Source: Lutibacter sp. HS1-25 (GTDB taxonomy: Bacteria > Bacteroidota > Bacteroidia > Flavobacteriales > Flavobacteriaceae). From it: a stretch of DNA of 64,000 nucleotides. Shown here in pieces: positions 43,712 through 51,856 of this stretch (its first letter is position 1; the number at the start of each line of letters is the position of its first letter). The DNA is taken from the NCBI RefSeq assembly GCF_004121075.1, contig NZ_RHLN01000137.1:21431-85430 (forward strand). Reading direction: 5' to 3'. The translations under genes were made by a program, and so were the position numbers. Below the pieces are notes generated by a model. The model was not told the origin of the DNA and made no database searches. It worked only from the letters and a program-made list of their open reading frames with translations.

Positions 43712-45709
43712 TTATTCATCTGTTTTTGATGAATTTTCAATATTAGTTGTTTCTTCTGTATCTTCAACGGTATTTACATCAATTTCTGCAGCAGCAACTT
43801 CAACAGCAAATGGGCGTTTTCCAAAAATAACTTCTAAATCATTTTTAAATATAACCTCTTTTTCAAGTAAAAGTTCAGCTAAAGTTATCAATTTATCTTT
43901 ATTTTCTGATAATATTTTAATAGCTCTTTGGTATTGCTCTTCAATTATTTTTGAAATTTCAGTATCAATAACTTTGGCAGTTTCTTCACTATAAGGTTTT
44001 GTAAAATTATAATCACCTTGTCCAGAAGAATCGTAATAGGTTATGTTTCCAATTTTATCATTTAAACCATAAACGGTTACCATAGCTCTTGCTTGACGTG
44101 TTATTTTTTCAAGGTCATTTAGTGCACCTGTTGAAATTTTATCGAACATGATTTTTTCTGCAGCTCTACCAGCAAGGGTTGCGCACATTTCATCTAGCAT
44201 TTGTTCTGCTTGTACAATTTGTCGTTCTTCTGGTAAATACCAAGCAGCACCTAAACTTTGTCCTCTAGGAACAATAGTAACTTTTACCAAAGGAGCGGCA
44301 TGTTCTAACATCCAACTTGCAGTTGCATGACCAGCCTCGTGAAAAGCAATTGTTTTCTTTTCTTTTGGCGAAATAATTTTATTTTTCTTTTCTAAACCGC
44401 CAACAATTCTATCAACAGCGTCTAAGAAATCTTGATGATGTACCGCTTTTTTACCTTGACGAGCGGCAATAAGAGCAGCTTCATTACAAAGGTTTGCAAT
44501 ATCTGCACCCGAAAATCCAGGTGTTTGTTGCGATAAAAATGGTAAATCTACATCTTTGTGCATTTTTAAAGGCTTTATATGTACTTTAAAAATTTCAGCA
44601 CGTTCTGTAATATTTGGTAAGTCAACATAAATTTGACGGTCAAATCTACCAGCTCTCATCAATGCTTTATCTAATACGTCGGCTCTGTTTGTTGCAGCTA
44701 ACACAATTACATTTGTATCTGTACCAAAACCATCCATTTCTGTTAGTAATTGGTTTAAGGTGTTTTCACGTTCGTCATTTCCGCCTGTCATATTGTTTTT
44801 TCCACGAGCACGACCAATAGCGTCAATTTCATCAATAAAAATAATTGATGGTGATTTTTGTTGTGCTTGTTTAAATAAATCACGAACTCTAGATGCTCCA
44901 ACTCCAACAAACATCTCAACAAAATCTGAACCTGAAAGTGAGAAAAATGGTACACCAGCTTCACCAGCTACTGCTTTTGCTAACAAAGTTTTACCTGTTC
45001 CTGGAGGTCCTACTAACAATGCACCTTTAGGAATTTTACCACCCAATGAAGTATATTTTTCAGGGCTTTTTAAGAAATCAACAATTTCTTGAACTTCTTC
45101 TTTTGCACCTTCTAAACCTGCTACATCTTTAAATGATGTTTTTACTTTTTGATTTTCGTCAAACAATTTAGCTTTTGATTTTCCAATGCTAAAAATTTGT
45201 CCACCACCACCTGAACCACCGCCAGACATTCTTCTCATAAAATAAATCCACAAACCAATTAAGAAAATAAATGGTAAGTACATAAATATTTGATCTATTA
45301 AATTTGTTTTTTCTTCAAATTTTAAATCAAAATCTAGAGATTTTTCAGCCTTTTGAGTGTTTAATTCTTTTTCGAAATTTTGTAAATCACCAAAATTATA
45401 ATAATACATTGGTGTATTTTCAGTGTATAAAGAACCTTTATTTTTTTTATGATTCTCTTTTTCTAAAGCTTCTGTTTTTATAAAAATATCTGCAACATCC
45501 TTATTAACAATTAATATTTTGTCAATATCATTTTCCGAAAGAATTTTTTCAAATTCATTTTGGCTTAAATTTTTAGAAGACATACTTCCGCCATTATACA
45601 ATTGGTAACCAATAAATAGCGCGAAAATAATTCCGTAAATCCAATAAAAATTAAATTTAGGAGCCTTTAAAGTAGGTTTATTTGGTGTATTCTTTTTTTC
45701 TTGTTTCAT
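43712..45709 (-). CDS. ftsH: ATP-dependent zinc metalloprotease FtsH
   Basis: The 665-residue protein has two membrane segments (about 22-38 and 141-157), a Gly-rich linker (GGGSGGGG), an AAA+ module with Walker A GPPGTGKT (234-241), Walker B IIFIDEID and the pore motif F-V-G, and the zinc protease site HEAGH at 457-461. The periplasmic part between the membrane segments is about 100 residues. FtsH degrades misassembled membrane proteins and unstable regulators and controls lipopolysaccharide synthesis in other bacteria. It is preceded by rsfS and followed by the LUD gene. Confidence 0.97.
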   Translation of the reverse strand: MKQEKKNTPNKPTLKAPKFNFYWIYGIIFALFIGYQLYNGGSMSSKNLSQNEFEKILSENDIDKILIVNKDVADIFIKTEALEKENHKKNKGSLYTENTPMYYYNFGDLQNFEKELNTQKAEKSLDFDLKFEEKTNLIDQIFMYLPFIFLIGLWIYFMRRMSGGGSGGGGQIFSIGKSKAKLFDENQKVKTSFKDVAGLEGAKEEVQEIVDFLKSPEKYTSLGGKIPKGALLVGPPGTGKTLLAKAVAGEAGVPFFSLSGSDFVEMFVGVGASRVRDLFKQAQQKSPSIIFIDEIDAIGRARGKNNMTGGNDERENTLNQLLTEMDGFGTDTNVIVLAATNRADVLDKALMRAGRFDRQIYVDLPNITERAEIFKVHIKPLKMHKDVDLPFLSQQTPGFSGADIANLCNEAALIAARQGKKAVHHQDFLDAVDRIVGGLEKKNKIISPKEKKTIAFHEAGHATASWMLEHAAPLVKVTIVPRGQSLGAAWYLPEERQIVQAEQMLDEMCATLAGRAAEKIMFDKISTGALNDLEKITRQARAMVTVYGLNDKIGNITYYDSSGQGDYNFTKPYSEETAKVIDTEISKIIEEQYQRAIKILSENKDKLITLAELLLEKEVIFKNDLEVIFGKRPFAVEVAAAEIDVNTVEDTEETTNIENSSKTDE

Positions 45710-45745
45710 TAATAAGGATTGAATAAGTTTATAAAATACGCTTGC

Positions 45746-46117
45746 TTAATTAGTGCTTGGAATTGAAGTGATTTTTGCATCTCCCCACAAATTTTCAATA
45801 TCATAGTATTCGCGGATATGTTTTTGAAAAACATGAACTACAACATTTATGTAATCTAACAAAACCCACTCAGCATTTCCTTCACCTTCAACATGCCAAG
45901 CTTTTTCTTTGGCTAATTTACCAACTTGTTTTTGAATAATCGCAGAAATTGCATTTACATGGGTGTTTGAAGTACCTGTGCAAACAATAAAATAATCGCA
46001 CACCGTATTTTCAATTTCTCTTAAATCTAAAATTTCAATATTTACCCCTTTTACATCATCAATTGCTTTTAGTATGATAGCAATTAAGTCATCTGCATTT
46101 ACATGTTTTTTTGTCAT
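45746..46117 (-). CDS. rsfS: Ribosome silencing factor RsfS
   Basis: From the ATG at 46117 the protein has 123 residues; a longer frame to 46141 is rejected because the promoter lies there. The motifs DLREIENTVCDYFIVCTGTSNTHVNAI and WVLLDYINVVVHVFQKHIREYYDIENLWGDA are those of RsfS/RsfA, which binds ribosomal protein L14 and blocks subunit joining in starved cells. It is the first gene of the ftsH-cdsA operon and diverges from birA. Confidence 0.94.
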   Translation of the reverse strand: MTKKHVNADDLIAIILKAIDDVKGVNIEILDLREIENTVCDYFIVCTGTSNTHVNAISAIIQKQVGKLAKEKAWHVEGEGNAEWVLLDYINVVVHVFQKHIREYYDIENLWGDAKITSIPSTN

Positions 46118-46138
46118 TAAATTTTTTTTATTTTGCTG

Positions 46139-46146
46139 CAAAGTTA
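46139..46146 (-). promoter_or_regulatory. -7 element of the rsfS operon
   Basis: TAACTTTG on the minus strand matches TAnnTTTG and lies 21 bp before the rsfS ATG. It drives the rsfS-ftsH-cdsA-psd operon. Confidence 0.5.
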
Positions 46147-46176
46147 TTACTTTTTTATAATAATTAATGTTTTAAG

Positions 46177-46184
46177 TAACTTTG
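46177..46184 (+). promoter_or_regulatory. -7 element of birA
   Basis: TAACTTTG matches TAnnTTTG and lies 21 bp before the birA ATG at 46206. It is the mirror image of the rsfS -7 element 30 bp away. Confidence 0.5.
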
Positions 46185-46205
46185 TCAAATATATCACTTT
46201 TCTTT

Positions 46206-46943
46206 ATGAATATTATCAAACTTAATGCCATTGATTCTACCAATTCTTACTTGCGAAAATTGGTGCAAATAAAACAATTAGAAAATTTTACAGTTGTTGT
46301 TGCTGAACATCAATTTGAAGGTAGGGGGCAAATGGGAACAGTTTGGGAGAGTGGTATTGGTAAAAACCTGACATTTAGCACTTTAATACGTTTTTCTAAG
46401 TTGGAAATTACACAGCAATTTTATTTAAGTATGGCTGTTGCATTGGGTATTAAAACAGTTTTAAAATCGGTTGTTAATGGTTCGTTTTATATTAAATGGC
46501 CTAACGACATTTTGGCAGACAATGATAAAATTGCGGGTGTTTTAATTGAAAATGTGTTAGGAGGTTCTACATTAAAGTATGCTGTTGTTGGTATTGGCTT
46601 AAATGTAAATCAACTTGTGTTTCCTGAAAATATTAAAAATGTAACGTCATTAAATAAAATAGCTGGAAGTTGTTTTGATAAAGACGAATTGCTAAATAAA
46701 ATCATAAAATCTATTCAGTTTTTTGTTGATTTTATTGAAAATGAAGATTTTATTGAGTTAAAAAAAAGGTATATAGCTTCATTGTATAAATTTCAAACAC
46801 CTTCTATGTTTGAAGATAATAAAGGTGTTATTTTTTTAGGGAAAATAGTTGATATTTCTGAAGAAGGCCAGCTAATGGTTGCGCTTGAAAATGAAACGAT
46901 TCGCAAATTTAACTTGAAAGAAATTAAATTTGCGAATCGTTAA
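46206..46943 (+). CDS. birA: Biotin--[acetyl-CoA-carboxylase] ligase
   Basis: From the ATG at 46206 the protein has 245 residues. The BPL domain has AIDSTNSYLRKL, VVVAEHQFEGRGQMG (the biotin-AMP loop GRGxxG form), FYIKWPNDILADNDKIAGVLIEN and GIGLNVNQ. There is no N-terminal DNA-binding domain, so it is an enzyme only and not a repressor like E. coli BirA. It attaches biotin to carboxylase carrier proteins. The last 15 codons contain a 17-bp perfect inverted repeat, and the gene converges on the SRPBCC gene with 16 bp between stops. Confidence 0.95.
   Translation: MNIIKLNAIDSTNSYLRKLVQIKQLENFTVVVAEHQFEGRGQMGTVWESGIGKNLTFSTLIRFSKLEITQQFYLSMAVALGIKTVLKSVVNGSFYIKWPNDILADNDKIAGVLIENVLGGSTLKYAVVGIGLNVNQLVFPENIKNVTSLNKIAGSCFDKDELLNKIIKSIQFFVDFIENEDFIELKKRYIASLYKFQTPSMFEDNKGVIFLGKIVDISEEGQLMVALENETIRKFNLKEIKFANR
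46896..46940. repeat. 17-bp perfect inverted repeat inside the birA 3' end
   Basis: ACGATTCGCAAATTTAA (46896-46912) is exactly complementary to TTAAATTTGCGAATCGT (46924-46940), with 11 bases between. Both arms encode the C-terminal residues of BirA (TIRKFNL and KFANR). It ends directly before the stop codon and is followed by A/T-rich sequence without a long T run. It probably acts as an RNA end-forming hairpin for birA, or for the convergent gene. Confidence 0.8.
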
Positions 46944-46959
46944 AATATAAATTGTCTTA

Positions 46960-47349
46960 TTATAATTTTGAAGCGTTGTTTGTTAACGTATCAATAAATT
47001 TTTGAAGTGGACTTTTAACCATCATTGCCATCATAGGGTTAAAATCGCCTTTAAATAGCAATTGAGCTTCACAACTATTTTCTGTAACTACTTGAATTGC
47101 AACAGTTAAATTAAAATTTAATTTGCTACTTGCAGCACCTAAAACTATTTTGTCAAATTCTTGTTTTTCAGTAATAACCAATCTAATTTCAGGCATACCT
47201 TTTAAACTAAATAAAAAAGAATCTCCATCAACCTCAAATTTATCGGTATTTTCAGGCATTAAAACTTTAAAATTATTCAAATCTGTTAAAAATTCAAAAA
47301 ACTCTTTTTGAGATTTGTTAATAACGGTTTTTTTAGTTTCTAAATTCAT
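46960..47349 (-). CDS. SRPBCC-family (START-like) protein
   Basis: The 129-residue protein begins NLETKKTVINKSQKEFFEFL and has a KFEVDGDSFLFSLKGMPEIRL segment and a C-terminal helix MMVKSPLQKFIDTLTNNASKL, as in SRPBCC proteins with a deep hydrophobic ligand pocket. The ligand is unknown. It is 10 bp downstream of pyrE on the same strand, a pairing common in flavobacteria. Confidence 0.8.
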   Translation of the reverse strand: MNLETKKTVINKSQKEFFEFLTDLNNFKVLMPENTDKFEVDGDSFLFSLKGMPEIRLVITEKQEFDKIVLGAASSKLNFNLTVAIQVVTENSCEAQLLFKGDFNPMMAMMVKSPLQKFIDTLTNNASKL

Positions 47350-47359
47350 AATGCTTTTT

Positions 47360-48001
47360 TTATTGATTCCAAATAGCTGGATTTTTTCTCCACTCTTTAA
47401 GTGTTTCTAATTCACTTTCAGAAATATAATTGCTGTCAAATGTTTGTTCTAATAAATGGTCATAATCACTTAAAGTAGTTAATTTAACATTGGCTTTTTT
47501 AAAGTTATCATCAGCAACTTCAAAACCATAATTAAAAATGGCAACCATACCTAAAACTTTAGCACCAGCTTCTTTTAAAGCTGTTACTGCATTTAAACTG
47601 CTTTTACCTGTGCTAATTAAATCTTCAACTACAACCACATTTTTATTTTTATCTAAAAATCCTTCAACCTGATTTTTTCTACCGTGAGATTTTGGTTCAG
47701 GGCGTACATAAATAAAAGGCACATTTAACATTTGCGCAACTAAAACACCAATAGCTATGGCTCCTGTTGCAACACCAGCAATAACGTCTGGCTTGCCATA
47801 TTCTTCTTCAATTATTTGAGCTAAATTTTCTCTCAAATAGTTGCGAATAGGAGGAAAAGAGAGTGTTGTTCTATTGTCACAATAAATAGGCGATTTCCAA
47901 CCAGATGCCCAAGTAAACGGATCGTTAGGTTGTAATTTTATAGCTTTTATTTGTAATAAAAGCTCAGCTGTTTTTTTTGCTGTATCTTTGTTCTTTATCA
48001 T
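47360..48001 (-). CDS. pyrE: Orotate phosphoribosyltransferase
   Basis: The 213-residue protein has PFTWASGWKSPIYCDNR near the N-terminus, the PRPP-binding loop VVVVEDLISTGKSS (about residues 121-134) and EPKSHGRKNQVEG, which is the flexible catalytic loop. It makes orotidine 5'-phosphate in pyrimidine synthesis. The ATG at 48001 is only 4 bp from a -7-like TACATTTG, so the mRNA may start at or near the start codon. Confidence 0.95.
   Translation of the reverse strand: MIKNKDTAKKTAELLLQIKAIKLQPNDPFTWASGWKSPIYCDNRTTLSFPPIRNYLRENLAQIIEEEYGKPDVIAGVATGAIAIGVLVAQMLNVPFIYVRPEPKSHGRKNQVEGFLDKNKNVVVVEDLISTGKSSLNAVTALKEAGAKVLGMVAIFNYGFEVADDNFKKANVKLTTLSDYDHLLEQTFDSNYISESELETLKEWRKNPAIWNQ
47983..47990 (+). 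promoter_or_regulatory. -7 element of the NUDIX gene, inside pyrE
   Basis: TATCTTTG matches TAnnTTTG on the plus strand. It overlaps codons 4-7 of pyrE (opposite strand) and lies 18 bp before the NUDIX ATG at 48009. Confidence 0.45.
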
Positions 48002-48005
48002 AGTG

Positions 48006-48013
48006 CAAATGTA
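48006..48013 (-). promoter_or_regulatory. -7 element of pyrE, overlapping the NUDIX start
   Basis: TACATTTG on the minus strand matches TAnnTTTG. It covers the NUDIX start codon region and ends 4 bp before the pyrE ATG. Confidence 0.45.
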
Positions 48014-48590
48014 TAAAGTTTTTGTGAATGACTGTCAAATAATTTTGACAGAAAATAAGAATATTTCAACAAAATTAGTAAAGATTAATTTTGAGGATGT
48101 TTCTATTGTACAGTTAGTTGAAAAATGTTTTTCTTCTGAATCTGAAGGTATTTGTTTGATTTGTAGCGATTTGAACTATAGTTGGTCGCTTTTTCAATCT
48201 TATTTCGAAATTCAGGAAGCTGCTGGCGGAAAGGTTTTTAACAACAAAAATGAAGTGTTGTTTATTTACAGATTTGATAAGTGGGATTTGCCAAAAGGTA
48301 AATTGGAAGCTTTTGAAACTATTGAAAATTGTGCAATTAGGGAAGTAGAAGAAGAATGTGGGATAACAAATTTAATTATTGAAAGACAATTAAACACAAC
48401 GTATCACATTTTTGAAAGAAAGCATAAATTAATTTTAAAAATTTCTCATTGGTTTTTAATGAATACCAATTATACAGGTGAATTAAAGCCTCAAATTGAA
48501 GAAGGTATTACTCAGGTAGTTTTTAAAAATGAAGCTGAAATTGAAGAAGCTTTACGTAATACTTACCAAAATATTAAGTTACTTTTTTAA
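48009..48590 (+). CDS. NUDIX-domain hydrolase
   Basis: From the ATG at 48009 the protein has 193 residues. The N-terminal 65 residues are a separate region (MYKVFVNDCQIILTENKNIS) and the C-terminal part (about 66-193) is a Nudix domain with the box GKLEAFETIENCAIREVEEECG, described here by G, E, REVEEE and G. FDKWDLPKGK precedes it. The substrate is not known. It diverges from pyrE with overlapping promoters. Confidence 0.85.
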   Translation: MYKVFVNDCQIILTENKNISTKLVKINFEDVSIVQLVEKCFSSESEGICLICSDLNYSWSLFQSYFEIQEAAGGKVFNNKNEVLFIYRFDKWDLPKGKLEAFETIENCAIREVEEECGITNLIIERQLNTTYHIFERKHKLILKISHWFLMNTNYTGELKPQIEEGITQVVFKNEAEIEEALRNTYQNIKLLF

Positions 48591-48653
48591 ATTTCTTTTT
48601 GAAACGTTTTCGTAACTCATCCATTTTAATTATTCAGTCCCCATAAAAAGCCC

Positions 48654-48661
48654 TATATTTG
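48654..48661 (+). promoter_or_regulatory. -7 element of the SulP gene
   Basis: TATATTTG matches TAnnTTTG and lies 24 bp before the ATG at 48686. It argues against a start at 48659. Confidence 0.5.
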
Positions 48662-48685
48662 CCGCTTTTTACAAATTACAATTTT

Positions 48686-50308
48686 ATGACTGAATTTATT
48701 CAAAAACGAGTTTCAAATGTTCAAAATGATGTATTATCAGGTATCACTGTTGCCTTAGCATTGGTGCCCGAAGCGGTAGCTTTTGCATTTGTTGCAGGTG
48801 TTGATCCATTGGTAGGTTTGTATGCAGCTTTTATGGTTGGTTTAATAACTTCTATTTTTGGAGGTAGACCAGGAATGATTTCTGGCGCAACCGGAGCTTT
48901 AGCTGTGGTAATGGTTAGTTTGGTTTCTGAAGGAAATGCTATGGGTGCACCTGGAGAAAATTTGGGATTATACTATTTGTTTGCAACTGTTATTTTAATG
49001 GGTATTATTCAAATTTCTGCAGGAGTTTTAAAACTGGGTAAGTTTGTACGTTTAATTCCGCATCCTGTAATGATGGGGTTTGTAAATGGTTTGGCTATTG
49101 TAATTTTTCTTTCTCAATTGGGAATGTTTAAAGAAATGGTTGATGGAAAAAAAACTTGGTTACAAGGTAGTCAGCTATATTTAATGATTGGTCTTGTGGC
49201 TTTAACAATGCTTATTATGTGGGGATTGCCAAAAATTAAGCTAACTAAAAAATTACCAGAAGCTTTAATAGCAATACTTTTAGTAAGTGCAATTGCAATT
49301 TTTATGAATTTTGATGTTGCTACTGTTGGTTCATTTATTAGAAATGGTGGTGGTGAAGGTTTAAAAGGTGGTTTGCCAACTTTACAATTAGAAACATTTT
49401 CAAAAGTGCCTTTTAGTTGGGAAACTATTCAGTTTATTTTTCCATATGCTTTAATATTGGCAGCTATTGGTCTAATTGAGTCGTTAATGACTTTAAACTT
49501 GGTTGATGATTTGACAGATACAAGAGGTAACGGAAATAGAGAATGTGTTGCTCAAGGAAGTGCAAATATTGTTACTGGTTTATTTGGCGGAATGGGTGGT
49601 TGTGCTATGATTGGTCAATCTATTATCAATATTAAAGGTGGAGGTAGAGGTCGACTTTCAGGAATTGTAGCCGCAGTTATGTTGCTTATGTTTATTTTAT
49701 TTGGTTCAGCTTATATAGAGCAAATTCCAATTGCAGCTTTGGTTGGAGTTATGTTTATGGTTGTTATTGGTACGTTTGCTTGGAGTAGTTTTAGAATTAT
49801 CAACAAAATTCCACGTGCAGATTTATTTGTATTGATTTTAGTGTCTTCATTAACGGTTATTTTTGATTTAGCAATTGCTGTAATTGCTGGGGTAATTTTT
49901 AGTGCATTGGTGTTTTCTTGGGAAAACGCTACCAGAATTAGAGCTAGAAAGCGTATGAGAGAAGATGGTACTAAAACCTATGAAATTTGGGGACCTTTGT
50001 TTTTTGGTTCAATTACCACTTTTTTAGAAAAATTTGATGTAAAAAACGATCCAGATTCAGTTGAAATTGATTTTGTTGAATCGCGTGTTACAGACCATTC
50101 GGCTGTGGAAGCTATTTTTAATTTGGTTGAAAAATATGAAGTAGCAGGAAAAACAATTCATTTAAAACATTTAAGTGAAGAATGTAAGTTGTTGCTTTAT
50201 AAATCAAATCCTAAGTTTAGAGAAGTAATTATTGAAGCTGTTGATGATCCTCGTTATCATTTAGCTGCCAATCCAGAAAAATTTACAAAAGGATTGTTTG
50301 AGAAATAA
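48686..50308 (+). CDS. SulP-family inorganic anion transporter
   Basis: From the ATG at 48686 the protein has 540 residues with about 10-12 membrane segments and a C-terminal STAS domain (about residues 435-520). The N-terminal NDVLSGITVALALVPEAVAFAFVAGVDP is the SulP signature, and RLIPHPVMMGFVNGLAI, GGMGGCAMIGQSIIN and GRLSGI follow as in the family. It probably moves sulfate, bicarbonate or a similar anion across the inner membrane. No sulfate assimilation or carbonic anhydrase gene is next to it, so the ion is not settled. Confidence 0.93.
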   Translation: MTEFIQKRVSNVQNDVLSGITVALALVPEAVAFAFVAGVDPLVGLYAAFMVGLITSIFGGRPGMISGATGALAVVMVSLVSEGNAMGAPGENLGLYYLFATVILMGIIQISAGVLKLGKFVRLIPHPVMMGFVNGLAIVIFLSQLGMFKEMVDGKKTWLQGSQLYLMIGLVALTMLIMWGLPKIKLTKKLPEALIAILLVSAIAIFMNFDVATVGSFIRNGGGEGLKGGLPTLQLETFSKVPFSWETIQFIFPYALILAAIGLIESLMTLNLVDDLTDTRGNGNRECVAQGSANIVTGLFGGMGGCAMIGQSIINIKGGGRGRLSGIVAAVMLLMFILFGSAYIEQIPIAALVGVMFMVVIGTFAWSSFRIINKIPRADLFVLILVSSLTVIFDLAIAVIAGVIFSALVFSWENATRIRARKRMREDGTKTYEIWGPLFFGSITTFLEKFDVKNDPDSVEIDFVESRVTDHSAVEAIFNLVEKYEVAGKTIHLKHLSEECKLLLYKSNPKFREVIIEAVDDPRYHLAANPEKFTKGLFEK

Positions 50309-50338
50309 TTGACAATTGTTAATTATCAATTGTCAATT
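50307..50338. terminator. Shared hairpin covering the SulP and MobA-like stop codons
   Basis: AATTGACAATTG (50307-50318) pairs perfectly with CAATTGTCAATT (50327-50338). The SulP stop codon overlaps the left arm and the stop of the MobA-like gene lies in the loop. Short T and A runs flank the hairpin, so it can end both transcripts. Confidence 0.75.
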
Positions 50339-50957
50339 TTAAATACAATTCCCAATCGGTTTTTGTATTTAAATTATATAAAATAGCCCTGTCTAAAACT
50401 TCAACAATTGAAATTTTGGCAGGGTTTACTTTTTTTAGTTGAAAATCCAATCGAGCATCTTTATCTGAAATATCAATATCTAGCAAGGTATTCCAAAATG
50501 AAGATTTTATTTTTATTGGATGCCCGTTTTTACCTTCATAATTAGGAAATACAATTTGATTGTCTGTTGAAATTAGTTGTTCTAAAGCTGCTGAATTTAA
50601 AAGAGGAATGTCAATAGGATTTAAAAGTACATTTTTGGAAGTTTCAATTTTTTTTAAAACTGTTTGAAGCGTTGAAAAACTACCCATTTCAGGGTTTTTA
50701 TTTATGATGATTTTTACCTTTAAACCTTGAAAATTTAAAGCTTCAAATTGTGCTTTTTCAAACCAGGGAATTGCTTCAAAATACATTTTATAATCGTATC
50801 CTAAACCAATAAATACTTCTTTTATTGTTGTTTTTGAAATGCGGTTAAGTTGTTCTAAAATCCAATATGTTTTATCATAAGCTAATAAACCTTTGGGGAA
50901 CTCCATTCTTTGCGATTTTCCACCAGCTAACAAAACAAAAACAGTTTTATTTTCCAT
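50319..50957 (-). CDS. MobA-like nucleotidyltransferase
   Basis: From the ATG at 50957 the protein has 212 residues and begins with the NTP-binding signature VLLAGGKSQRMEFPKGLL; the Lys of FPKG is typical. PIDIPLLNS supplies the metal-binding Asp, and VFPNYEGKNGHPIKI is the motif of MobA/MocA enzymes that attach CMP or GMP to molybdopterin. It overlaps the XdhC-like gene by 11 bp, and such pairs mature molybdenum hydroxylases. No hydroxylase subunit gene lies in the window. Another sugar nucleotidyltransferase role cannot be ruled out. Confidence 0.8.
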   Translation of the reverse strand: MENKTVFVLLAGGKSQRMEFPKGLLAYDKTYWILEQLNRISKTTIKEVFIGLGYDYKMYFEAIPWFEKAQFEALNFQGLKVKIIINKNPEMGSFSTLQTVLKKIETSKNVLLNPIDIPLLNSAALEQLISTDNQIVFPNYEGKNGHPIKIKSSFWNTLLDIDISDKDARLDFQLKKVNPAKISIVEVLDRAILYNLNTKTDWELYLKLTIDN

Positions 50958-51708
50958 AGTATATTTGTAGCAATTCAGCAGCAACACTAATGGCAATTTC
51001 TTTGGGTGTATTTCCACCTAAATCCAATCCAACAGGGCAATGAACCAACGAAATTCCTGCTTCAAAATTCAATTCGTTTTTCAGCATATGATCAAATTTG
51101 TTCTTTTTGGTTTTACTGCCAATCAGTCCAATATATTTTGTTTTTGAATGCAAAGCCAAAGCTGTAATTTCAAAATCTAATTTATGATCGTGGGTTAAAA
51201 TTACCACATAACAATTGGGCCCCCAATTGATAGTTTGTTTGTATAAGTCAAAATCAATGTCTAAATAATTGATGTTTTTAGGGATTTCAATAGTTGATTT
51301 CCAATTTTTACGAGTATCTAGTAATGTTATATTAAAAGGTGTATTGTTTAGAACATTGCAAATTTCAACACCAATATGTCCAGCACCAAAAAGGTACAAT
51401 TCAGGAGATTGATTCATAGGTTCAATAATTAGTTCTACTACGCCACCGCAACATTGTTCAAATTCGGGACCAAGTGTATATTTATATTCTTGTAATTGAT
51501 TTTTGTTGATGGTAATTACAGCCTCATTAATAACTTGAAATTCTAATTTTCCACCGCAAATAGTTCCAAAAATTTCTTTTTGTAGGGTAACAATCATTTT
51601 AGCACCTACACGACAAGGTGCAGAACCCAAAACTTTTGTTACAGTTACAAAAGCTATTGGTTGCTTCTTTTTTTTGAATTCAGCAAGTAATTCAATCCAA
51701 TTGTTCAT
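50947..51708 (-). CDS. XdhC-family molybdenum hydroxylase maturation protein
   Basis: The 253 residues from the ATG at 51708 (three residues shorter than the TTG-started frame) have an N-terminal XdhC_CoxI domain (PIAFVTVTKVLGSAPCRVGAKM, GTICGGKLEFQV, EQCCGGVVEL) and a C-terminal Rossmann domain with LFGAGHIGVEICNVL. XdhC proteins bind molybdenum cofactor, help to sulfurate it and insert it into xanthine-dehydrogenase-type enzymes. Its overlap with the MobA-like gene supports this. The client enzyme must be elsewhere. Confidence 0.88.
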   Translation of the reverse strand: MNNWIELLAEFKKKKQPIAFVTVTKVLGSAPCRVGAKMIVTLQKEIFGTICGGKLEFQVINEAVITINKNQLQEYKYTLGPEFEQCCGGVVELIIEPMNQSPELYLFGAGHIGVEICNVLNNTPFNITLLDTRKNWKSTIEIPKNINYLDIDFDLYKQTINWGPNCYVVILTHDHKLDFEITALALHSKTKYIGLIGSKTKKNKFDHMLKNELNFEAGISLVHCPVGLDLGGNTPKEIAISVAAELLQIYYGK

Positions 51709-51856
51709 TTGTTGCAAATTAATGACTTGTTAAATTTAGCTATTTCAATTTAAAAATTAAACCAAACCGCAATCATTTAATGAAAAATTAGGATATAAAT
51801 GTTAGTGTTTTTACAAAATGAATTTTGAAGTATTTTTTATTGATTAAAAATTAAGT

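Noticed and set aside
43677..43994. Open frame opposite the ftsH 3' end
   Set aside because: Antisense shadow of the acidic C-terminus of FtsH.
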